Positions 56,508 through 64,000 of a DNA stretch of 64,000 bases are shown piece after piece. The translations under genes and the position numbers were made by a program. Position 1 is the first letter of the stretch. The number at the start of each line of letters is the position of its first letter. The stretch spans positions 30,897,659 through 30,961,658 of the forward strand of contig CM060909.1 in NCBI GenBank assembly GCA_030737875.1. Reading direction: 5' to 3'. This stretch comes from Allium sativum. Its lineage: Eukaryota > Streptophyta > Magnoliopsida > Asparagales > Amaryllidaceae. The notes below the pieces were generated by a model that saw only the letters and a program-made list of their open reading frames with translations, searched no databases and was not told the DNA's origin.

Positions 56508-58019
56508 CTAAACAGTGTCCACACTGTAAACACATTTCCTAAATGTGAAAGATAGAACCCAAAGATGGATTAAATGTAAAATGATTTGTAATACGAAATG
56601 CAATTTAACTATATGTAAGAAAGGATCATATGTACAATGATAAATGTGTTTGCGATGCATGCGACGCAAGGATTGCCACCAACTTTTTCCCCCACACTTG
56701 GTTCTTGCCCTATGAGTCCCATTCCCACTATGCCTAGGCATATTTTCTAACAAGCAAGAGTTCTTGAAAACCAGGGTCGTCCTAACATGAAGTTTTTCAA
56801 CCAAGCCAGCATTCCAAAGATAGTTCATGTGTTCAACAAATTTGTCAGTGTAATTTTTCAAAAATTTGTGATCGTATATAAATTCAGTGAAATTTGAATT
56901 CTGAGTGTTGTTCAAGAGTATGTGATCACCTTTCTCATCATTAATTGACAAGGTATTTTCGACACTGACCATTTCAAGTTCGTTAAAAACCTCAAAATCA
57001 AAATTTTCAAATTCAGATTGGTGACTTGATTCTATTTCATCCTCATTTGCCAACTCATCCTCATACAAACCAAGGAATTCATGTTTGTTAAAATCTTTTT
57101 CCAATTTTGAGTTGAAAAATTCAACATCTTTATTCTGTTCAATTTCTAGAATTTCAAGTTTCTCACAGTCTGAAAGAGGAAGATCAAAATCCAAGCTTAA
57201 ATCTTTTTTCTGAAAAATGCTGAAGTCCAAATCATTTGTGGAATTTTGAAAAACTTCATCAAGATGATTATTCTCAATTTCAAAAGTCGTTATTTGAAAA
57301 TTTTCACCATCAGTAAAGAATTGATTATTTTCTGATTCATCGCCTGTTTGAATTTGATTTTGTTGCTCTTGTTGTTCTTTCAAAGATGTCAATAAACAAA
57401 GAAGTTCATCGGCCTTTTTATTTAGTCTTTCTTCCCTCTCTATAAGAATGTTAAGACGATCGTTGATTTGAGAGCTCTCGTTTTGGATTTCTTGATTCTC
57501 AAAATTATAGTCCACATTAATTTCACAATCAATATTATTTCCAATGTGGTAGTTGTTTGAATTTTCAGGAAACTGACAATGATATTGGAAATTATTTTGA
57601 TCATAGAAATTTTGTTCATAACCAAAACTGCTAAAATTCGAGTGAAAATTGCAATTTTGGTCATTTTCAAGATGTTGATATGGGCTATAATTTTGAAAAT
57701 TTTGGTTTACAACCCCATATTGATGTGGATCAAAGTTATATTGGGATTCAAAACTATTTTCATGTGGATGTGGCCCATAATCGAAGTTATTGAAATTTAA
57801 ATTGAAATCGTCGTTCCGATTATATCTGTGATTTTGAAAATGTTGATCAGTTGGAAAATTTTGAAAATTGTTGACATTGGGCTTAGGAAATTTTGGAAAA
57901 TCTTGTTTCATGAGTTGCAATTCATACTCATACTTTTCAAGAGGACGTCTACTCCGATTATTATCCCACGTTTCTCTCAAGGATTTTTTTGAATCAAACA
58001 TTTGAATGAAGTCAGCAGA
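56508..58019 (-). CDS. Unknown Asn/Glu-rich ORF in TE-4 internal piece
   Basis: One open frame of about 505 codons fills the internal piece between LTRs B and C. The first true ATG is within FIQMFDSKK (about residue 9), and a TAA lies just upstream, so the N-terminus may be native or cut. Residues 50-180 are very rich in Asn, Phe, Tyr and Gln; about 185-225 form a coiled coil (LNILIEREERLNKKADELL); 230-400 are acidic. The last 100 residues differ: basic, with Cys and His (KCGGKSWWQSLRRMHRKH) and then hydrophobic. No RT, integrase or zinc-knuckle motif is seen. It could be a TE-specific accessory ORF or a diverged gag-like protein; I do not recognise it. Confidence 0.55.
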   Translation of the reverse strand, partial: SADFIQMFDSKKSLRETWDNNRSRRPLEKYEYELQLMKQDFPKFPKPNVNNFQNFPTDQHFQNHRYNRNDDFNLNFNNFDYGPHPHENSFESQYNFDPHQYGVVNQNFQNYSPYQHLENDQNCNFHSNFSSFGYEQNFYDQNNFQYHCQFPENSNNYHIGNNIDCEINVDYNFENQEIQNESSQINDRLNILIEREERLNKKADELLCLLTSLKEQQEQQNQIQTGDESENNQFFTDGENFQITTFEIENNHLDEVFQNSTNDLDFSIFQKKDLSLDFDLPLSDCEKLEILEIEQNKDVEFFNSKLEKDFNKHEFLGLYEDELANEDEIESSHQSEFENFDFEVFNELEMVSVENTLSINDEKGDHILLNNTQNSNFTEFIYDHKFLKNYTDKFVEHMNYLWNAGLVEKLHVRTTLVFKNSCLLENMPRHSGNGTHRARTKCGGKSWWQSLRRMHRKHIYHCTYDPFLHIVKLHFVLQIILHLIHLWVLSFTFRKCVYSVDTV

Positions 58020-58109
58020 AGACAAAAATTATTCTCACTTCAAAATAATATAAAATACTCAGTTGTGCTCTATTAATTAACTGACTCAATTGGAAGGGGG
58101 AAGAGGGTC
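58020..58109 (-). other. Junction of TE-4 internal piece with LTR C, no primer site
   Basis: On the element strand LTR C is followed by GACCCTCTTCCCCCTTCC. There is no TGG-started tRNA complement here, unlike the other elements in the window, so the primer-site end was probably lost by deletion or recombination. Confidence 0.55.
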
Positions 58110-60601
58110 TGATCGTCGCTAATCTATAAAGTAGAAAAGCGCGACATTTGTAATAAATTCTGCAAGCATACAGGTGTGTAGCATACAGGTCGAACACAGG
58201 GAGGAAAGTTAAACTTTTATTATTTATATGTTTCGTGGGCGTGTTAGACAGAACTTTGGGGGTTGTTTTCAATGTTGTTGAAATAATGTTATTGAAACTG
58301 CTACAAATCTGAATCTAATCAGACGTATATCAAATTCAACAACAGGAAAGAAAATAACAAGTACTAGCAAAAACAACAAAAGTAAATAATAACTGGAACA
58401 ATAACAGAGAATTAAAAATAGAGTTGCTGTTGAAACTAATCAAACAGTCAACACTAGTATGCAGTAACAAAGACAATAACAATATGTGTTCTACCGAATC
58501 TAATCGTGTAGATACACAAATTGTTTTAAAAGAAAAGTAAATAACTAGAACAAGAAAATTTTATTAAACTAATGGCAGTACAGAATTATGAGATGCCTTT
58601 TACAATGGTTACAATCACATATTTATAGATGAGAAGGGGAAAACCCTAACTAGGTCTATGAATAAATGGCCCTCCTCATTCATGAATATTTCTTGCCTTC
58701 CTTGACTACCTGATTGGAGAAAATCTGGGCATATCATGGTAAATATTTTCCATATCTTTCAATTTTCCCATGTGGCTTGATTGATAGAAGATTGCATCTA
58801 ATTAATTCTTCCAAACTAGGATGTTTATCAGACTCCAAAGGCAATATAAGATAAATCTTCAAAATTGGTTTTTCTTTTTTGGTAACAATTCAATCAGAAA
58901 TTCTTCTAATTGAAATTGAATGATTTGAATTTACTTCCATGATGAGAACATGGCTATTGCTGAGATGTTGATTGGTGCACATCATAAATACATACACATG
59001 AATATGTGTATGTATATATATATAACATAACAATAATCCAGATATTTCTCAAAGCAAAGGAGCCAGTGTGAACGCGCTCCGTTTCTTTGGCAAAAAGTGA
59101 GCTTGACGGGGTTCGAACTCAGGTCTCTCAGCACCAATTCCTATGCCTTTACCAGTGAGCTACTACTTCTTTTGCAATTGAAATGAATTTGATGTGAGGA
59201 AGTAGCTCTTTCTTGTAGTTGGCCTTTGATTTGAATTGAAGGAGGCATTTCTTGACATCCTGTAAAAACATACAAAAGTAACCAAAGGATCATTTATTTA
59301 TTTACAAAAGATAAAGCATAAGAGTAATAAAATAAACACTTTTCAGTGTCAATCAAATACCCCCACACTTATCTTTTACTCGTCCTCGAGTAAAAAAAAA
59401 ATGAAAACTAACTAGATAGGTCGCACTTTCGTAGGAAACACGATTGCATTGAGCGTATGCAACAAGCCGTTAAACCTCTAGGTGTCCCTAGTAGGACGAG
59501 TGGTGTCTCGTGAGGGTTTTCAGCGGATACTACCCACAAAATCCAAATGCAGTATGCTGTGATTCTAATGAAACTACATGGATGCAATGGACATATGCAA
59601 CTAAAAACGAAAAATGAAAACACGACTTGTTTCATGAAAGTGGTACAACAAATTAAGTTAATAATTTCTAATCAGTTGATTTTATTTTAGATACCTCGAC
59701 TTGTCACAAATTTTCAATATAAATCAAGTTTTCAAATGTTAAATTCCAGTTTGGCCAGCTAGTTCGGTCGATAACATAGTGCAGCCATGAAATAAATTCT
59801 TAGTTTGTTTGGCACAGTTTGCAAAGTGGTATTCTAATTTTCTCATGTATGGCTAGTCAAATCAATAAGGTCAAGAAGTGTTCGGGTATCATCGCTTATT
59901 CTTTATTCTATAAAATTTTAAGATTTATGATTAAGTACATACACCTAAAAAGACCAAGGTTTACCACCCATGCACTGCCTCGCGGACTAACGGAGAGTAG
60001 GTAAAGAGCTTGGCGGATTGTGCAGGCCGACTTTGACTTTGTCAACAACGTGTCGGTAATCCTTAGGTGTCCAATCCCATAAAATGAGACCAAGATATTC
60101 CAACTTTGACTTTGTCAACAACGTGTCGGATAGAGCTTGGCGGGTTTGCACACCAACGCTCGATATACAAGCAATGTTGGATACCCTTGGAATACTATTA
60201 TTATTATTATCGAAAATATAAGCACAAAAGAGAGTTATGCGAATTCAACTTAACACAACTTAGTTTTAAAGATTTGAAAAGCCAATATAAGTATTTTAAG
60301 TCCTCCACTTATTAAAACAAAGTCTACAATATAGAATAGATTTCATGGCCATCACCTAAGAATCTCCCTATGTACCGGTTACACTATTATCCCTCAAAAT
60401 TATTTGATCTAAGTTGAGAGAGAAAAATACTATCAACTGGCTAAAAATTGTAAACTTATTTTGTTGTATCAATTGAAAATGAGTCGTATTTTAAAAAAAA
60501 AATGGCGTGTTACTACAGTCTAAAATGCATGATGGTCCTACTTAAATGGCTGAAAATAAAAAGAAATAAAAACAAAGAAAAATGAAAATGGGTGAAATGC
60601 A
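58110..60601 (-). repeat. TE-4 LTR C, 2.49 kb
   Basis: Starts TGATCGTCGCTAATC and ends GAAATGCA. The part from about 59340 on matches LTR B closely (55205-56480). The first 1.2 kb is much more diverged and holds a tRNA-like insert (about 59040-59180) and a TATAAATA box on the minus strand (58620-58627). It belongs to a different subfamily from A and B. Confidence 0.85.
59040..59180 (-). repeat. tRNA-derived SINE-like sequence in LTR C
   Basis: On the minus strand there is an A-box-like TAGCTCACTGGTAAAGG followed about 35 bp later by a B-box-like GAGTTCGAACCCC, the layout of a tRNA gene promoter. The unit continues past the tRNA-like part with a non-tRNA tail (AGCTCACTTTTTGCC and on), as in tRNA-derived SINEs. 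It is absent from LTRs A and B. Flanking duplications are not clear, so the limits are approximate. It cannot fold as a full tRNA by eye. Confidence 0.5.
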
Positions 60602-60616
60602 GACTCCCCCCCACAC
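60602..60616 (-). other. Polypurine tract after LTR C
   Basis: GTGTGGGGGGGAGTC on the minus strand, directly before the LTR start TGCATTTCAC. A short ACAGTGTCC/AACTGT word beyond it is shared with the region after LTR B. Confidence 0.8.
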
Positions 60617-60709
60617 TTGATTCAGACAGTGTCCCAACTGTCTAAGGCAGAAAAACAAAAATAAAATTAAAAAAAAATGAAAAAGAAGAAGAACGTGTAC
60701 CACCTGATT

Positions 60710-63700
60710 TCATGGTGGATGATCATGCAGATCGATAGAGTCGTCTTCGTCATATTGCTCGAATTCCAAAAATGGTTTCAGTCGTTGACCGTTTACTTTG
60801 AAGACTTTTCCATCCCTAGGATTTTCAATTTCAACTGCTCCATGAGGGTATACTGTTTTTACGACATAAGGTCCAGTCCATCGAGATCTAAGTTTTCCTG
60901 GAAACAAGTGAAGTCTAGAGTCGTATAAAAGAACTTTTTGACCTATGTTGAATTCCTTACGAAGTATGTTTTTGTCATGTTGGGCTTTGGTTCTTTCTTT
61001 GTAGATTTTCGCGTTTTCATACGCCTCATTTCTTAATTCCTCTAATTCTGAAATTTGTAACTTCCTGTGTGAGCCGGCTTTTTCTAAGTCAAAGTTCAAA
61101 AATTTTATGGCCCAAAGAGCACGATGCTCTAATTCAAGAGGTAAGTGACAGGCCTTCCCAAAGACTAATCGATATGGTGACATCCCTAGATTGGTTTTAT
61201 AAGCAGTGCGAAAAGCCCAAAGTGCATCAATCAGTTTTACAGACCAATCTTTTCTATTGGAATTCACGGTTTTCTCAAGAATTTGTTTGATTTGTCTATT
61301 GGAAACTTCTACTTGTCCACTAGTTTGTGGATGGTAAGGTGTTGACAGCTTGTGTGTGATTGAGTATTTCTTGAGTAAGGACTCAAAAGCACGATTACAG
61401 AAATGAGTGCCATTATCGCTAATGACAGGCCGAGGTGTGCCAAAGCGTGAAAAGATGTTTTCTTTGAGGAATTTGACAACAACCTTGTTGTCATTGGTTT
61501 TGGTCGGAATGGCTTCAACCCATTTTGAGACATAATCTACTGCCAGCAAGATGTAAAGATTCCCAAATGAATTGGGGAATGGTCCCATGAAGTCGATGCC
61601 CCAAACATCGAATAACTCAATCACTAAAATGGGGTTGATAGGCATCATGTTTCGCTTAGAGATTCGACCCGTTCTTTGACATCGCTCACATTTAGAGCAA
61701 AATTCGAAAGCGTCACGGAAGAGTGTGGGCCAATAAAAACCACTTTGCAAAACCTTTGCAGCAGTTTTTCTTGCACCAAAATGACTGCCACAAGCATGGT
61801 CATGTGAGAAGGAGAGAATACTTTGGTGTTCATGATCGGGCACACACCTTCGAATGATTTGGTCTGGACAGTATTTAAAAAGATATGGGTCATCCCAATA
61901 GAAGTTTCGAACTTTTGAGAGAAATTTTTGTTTATCTTGTTTCGACCATTCAGCGGGCATTTGTTGTGTGACAAGATAATCCACAATGTCAGCGTACCAA
62001 GGGGTGTTAGAGATCGAAAGGAGTTGTTCGTCAGGAAAATAGTCATCGATTTGAGTGTCATTATCATTTTCGTGCACAATTCGAGAGAGATGATCAGCTA
62101 CGACATTTTCAGAACCCTTTTTATCTCGTATTTCTATATCGAATTCTTGAAGAAAAAGGATCCAACGAATCAAGCGGGCCTTGGCATCCTTTTTAGAAAG
62201 CAAATATCGTAGAGCAGCATGGTCAGTGTAAACTATGACTTTGGATCCTATGAGATATGGTCTGAATTTCTCAAGAGCGAAGACAACTGCCAAAAATTCC
62301 TTTTCAGTAGTTGAGTAATTCAATTGGGCCTCGTTTAAGGTTTTGCTAGCGTAGTAAATGACTCGAGGGAGTTTATCGATACGCTGACCCAAGATGGCTC
62401 CAATAGCAAAATCAGAAGCGTCGCACATAAGTTCAAAGGGTTGAGTCCAATCAGGAGGTTGAATGATGGGAGTTGTGGTCAAGAGTGATTTAAGAGTTTC
62501 GAAAGATGTTTTGCAATCATTGGAAAATTCAAACTTTACGTCTTTGGCAAGTAAATTCGAGAGAGGTTTTGAAATTTTTGAGAAATCCTTAATGAATCTT
62601 CTATAGAATCCTGCATGGCCAAGAAATGAACGAAAATCTTTGACAGACTTAGGAGGAGGTAAATTAGCAATCAAATCGATTTTGGATTTATCGACTTCTA
62701 GGCCATCTTTGGAGACGACATGACCTAGAACTATCCCCCTTTTTACCATAAAGTGGCATTTCTCCCAATTAAGCACGAGTGATTTCTCCTTACAACGCTT
62801 AAGGACGAGTTCTAAATGAGTGAGACATTGGGAAAAAGATGATCCATATATTGAAAAATCGTCCATGAATATTTCCAAGAATTCTTCCACCATATCAGAG
62901 AAAATACTCATCATACACCTTTGGAAAGTCGCGGGGGCATTACAAAGACCGAAAGGCATGCGACGATAAGCAAAGGTTCCAAAGGGACAAGTAAAGGTGG
63001 TCTTATGTTGATCCTCTAAAGCAACAGGGATTTGGTTATAGCCAGAGTATCCATCGAGAAAACAGTAGTACTCATGTCCCGCTAAGCGTTCGAGCATTTG
63101 GTCAATAAAAGGCAAGGGAAAATGGTCTTTTCGTGTGGCTGAGTTAAGCTTTCGATAGTCGATGCACACACGCCATTTGGTTTTGATTTTTGTTGGGACG
63201 AGTTCATTACTGTCGTTTTTGATCACTGTGACTCCCGACTTCTTTGGTACAACTTGTACCGGACTCACCCAAGTACTATCAGAGATGGGATAGATGATGT
63301 TATTGTCTAGACATCTGATTATCTCCTCCTTGACCACTTCTCTCATGTTTAGGTTTAATCGCCTTTGAGCCTCACGGGTGGGTTTAGCCTCATCAACTAA
63401 ATGTATGCGATGTTCCACAATTGATGGGCTAATTCCTTTTATATCGCTAATTTCCCACCCCAAGGCGTCCTTATTTTCCCGCAAAATATCCAAAAGTTTT
63501 TCTTCTTGGTCCTTGGTAAGATCGGAAGCCAAGATTACGGGAAAAGTTTTTGCAGAGTCTAGGTAGGCATACTTAAGGTCTGGTGGCAAGGGTTTGAGGT
63601 CTAACTTAGGAAGTTCTTGTGTATCAACATTGGTCAACATTCCTTGGTTAGATTCAGGTGGCGAAGTGTCGGAGTCAAGAATTTTGTTCAGTTCAGAAAT

Positions 63701-64000
63701 GTATTCGAGTTCGTCGAAATCAGGGTTGAAATGGTCAAGACACATTTTCAGGGCTTCAGAAGTGTCGCTTGAGGTTTCATCAACTGTGGTTTGAATCATG
63801 TCAATTTCATCGATCTCAAAATCCCTAGGTTGTTTGTTGAGATTAAAGATGTTTAGCTCAATGGTTAGGTGCCCGAAGGAAAGTCGAAGTTGACCATTCC
63901 TACAATTAATGACAGCATTAGAGGTTGCTAAGAAGGGGCGTCCTAAGATCAATGGTATTTGAACGTGGGGATTTGAGACAGGCTCTGTTTCTAGAACTAT
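60710..64000 (-). CDS. TE-4 Athila-type pol (protease end, RT, RNase H, integrase), partial
   Basis: One frame without stops runs from the window edge to 60710, 1,097 codons visible. Counted from 63952, the protease end reads [14 protein letters not shown] (2-15). RT holds [19 protein letters not shown] (222-240), [14 protein letters not shown] (297-310) and FMDD at 362-365, Athila-like in wording. RNase H has D511 in CDASDF, E551/E553 and D577 in YTDHAALR. Integrase has H718/H724 with C755/C758, D787 (GIDFMGP), D846 (SDNGTHF) and E882 (GQVEVSN). It ends soon after a [16 protein letters not shown] segment, with no chromodomain and no env-like ORF before the purine tract. All catalytic residues I can see are present, so this part could be functional. 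The gag and start lie beyond the window. Confidence 0.9.
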   Translation of the reverse strand: MVLETEPVSNPHVQIPLILGRPFLATSNAVINCRNGQLRLSFGHLTIELNIFNLNKQPRDFEIDEIDMIQTTVDETSSDTSEALKMCLDHFNPDFDELEYISELNKILDSDTSPPESNQGMLTNVDTQELPKLDLKPLPPDLKYAYLDSAKTFPVILASDLTKDQEEKLLDILRENKDALGWEISDIKGISPSIVEHRIHLVDEAKPTREAQRRLNLNMREVVKEEIIRCLDNNIIYPISDSTWVSPVQVVPKKSGVTVIKNDSNELVPTKIKTKWRVCIDYRKLNSATRKDHFPLPFIDQMLERLAGHEYYCFLDGYSGYNQIPVALEDQHKTTFTCPFGTFAYRRMPFGLCNAPATFQRCMMSIFSDMVEEFLEIFMDDFSIYGSSFSQCLTHLELVLKRCKEKSLVLNWEKCHFMVKRGIVLGHVVSKDGLEVDKSKIDLIANLPPPKSVKDFRSFLGHAGFYRRFIKDFSKISKPLSNLLAKDVKFEFSNDCKTSFETLKSLLTTTPIIQPPDWTQPFELMCDASDFAIGAILGQRIDKLPRVIYYASKTLNEAQLNYSTTEKEFLAVVFALEKFRPYLIGSKVIVYTDHAALRYLLSKKDAKARLIRWILFLQEFDIEIRDKKGSENVVADHLSRIVHENDNDTQIDDYFPDEQLLSISNTPWYADIVDYLVTQQMPAEWSKQDKQKFLSKVRNFYWDDPYLFKYCPDQIIRRCVPDHEHQSILSFSHDHACGSHFGARKTAAKVLQSGFYWPTLFRDAFEFCSKCERCQRTGRISKRNMMPINPILVIELFDVWGIDFMGPFPNSFGNLYILLAVDYVSKWVEAIPTKTNDNKVVVKFLKENIFSRFGTPRPVISDNGTHFCNRAFESLLKKYSITHKLSTPYHPQTSGQVEVSNRQIKQILEKTVNSNRKDWSVKLIDALWAFRTAYKTNLGMSPYRLVFGKACHLPLELEHRALWAIKFLNFDLEKAGSHRKLQISELEELRNEAYENAKIYKERTKAQHDKNILRKEFNIGQKVLLYDSRLHLFPGKLRSRWTGPYVVKTVYPHGAVEIENPRDGKVFKVNGQRLKPFLEFEQYDEDDSIDLHDHPP

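Larger units (their letters stand above)
23777..64000 (-). mobile_element. TE-4: Athila-type composite with three LTRs, runs off the window
   Basis: Three LTRs of one family lie in the same direction: A (23777-25613 plus 53913-54202, split by TE-5), B (54210-56480) and C (58110-60601). Each starts TGATCG and ends GAAATGCA, followed by all or part of a purine tract on the minus strand. A and B are joined by only seven bases. B and C flank a 1.6-kb internal piece with one ORF. C is followed by an Athila-type pol. The pattern suggests tandem elements reshaped by recombination. The right end is not in the window. Confidence 0.75.

Noticed and set aside
59100..59175. Functional tRNA gene on the minus strand
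   Set aside because: A and B boxes are present, but I could not fold an acceptor stem or anticodon arm, so a tRNA-derived SINE is the better call.

Overview
The window is a block of nested LTR retrotransposons from a plant nuclear genome, almost certainly a flowering plant. The evidence is AT-rich DNA, Ty3/gypsy pol genes of the plant Athila, Tat and chromovirus (Tekay-like) clades, initiator-Met-type primer sites (TGGTATCAGAGC) and an antisense ORF of the plant 'putative gypsy type transposon' family. I see no host gene, rRNA gene, intact tRNA gene or CRISPR array. The species cannot be told from the sequence.

Six insertions are resolved and named TE-1 to TE-6. All six read on the minus strand. 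TE-1 (1-8807, left part outside the window) has no coding capacity, LTRs of about 5.2 kb and an internal region of only 1.36 kb. It sits inside the left LTR of TE-2 (8808-18019), a decayed chromovirus with four in-frame stops and one frameshift. TE-3 (up to 19443, internal 19444-20405, right LTR from 20406) is a third element with no genes. Its right LTR is cut at 23776 by TE-4, an Athila-type composite of three same-direction LTRs: 23777-54202 (interrupted), 54210-56480 and 58110-60601. After the third LTR comes an open pol reading frame that runs off the window at 64000.

The first TE-4 LTR is split by TE-5 (25614-53912, target duplication ACAAT), a Tat-type element. Its gag-protease and RT-RNaseH-integrase lie in one frame on the minus strand, separated by the stop context UAG CAA UUA. 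An antisense ORF of about 1,200 codons, with one short intron, lies on the plus strand. That ORF is split by TE-6 (29885-44208, target duplication GCAAT), a giant-LTR element with two 6.6-kb LTRs around 1.04 kb. Across the TE-6 duplication the antisense ORF resumes in frame.

By-eye LTR divergence agrees with the nesting order: about 1% for TE-6, 1.3% for TE-5, 2% for TE-1 and 5% for TE-2. The observations most worth checking are the TMV-type leaky stop between gag-protease and RT in TE-5, the RS-rich domain in its antisense ORF, a block of sequence shared by the LTRs of TE-1 and TE-3, the repeat arrays in the giant LTRs, and the LTR-LTR junction and unusual 505-codon ORF of TE-4.
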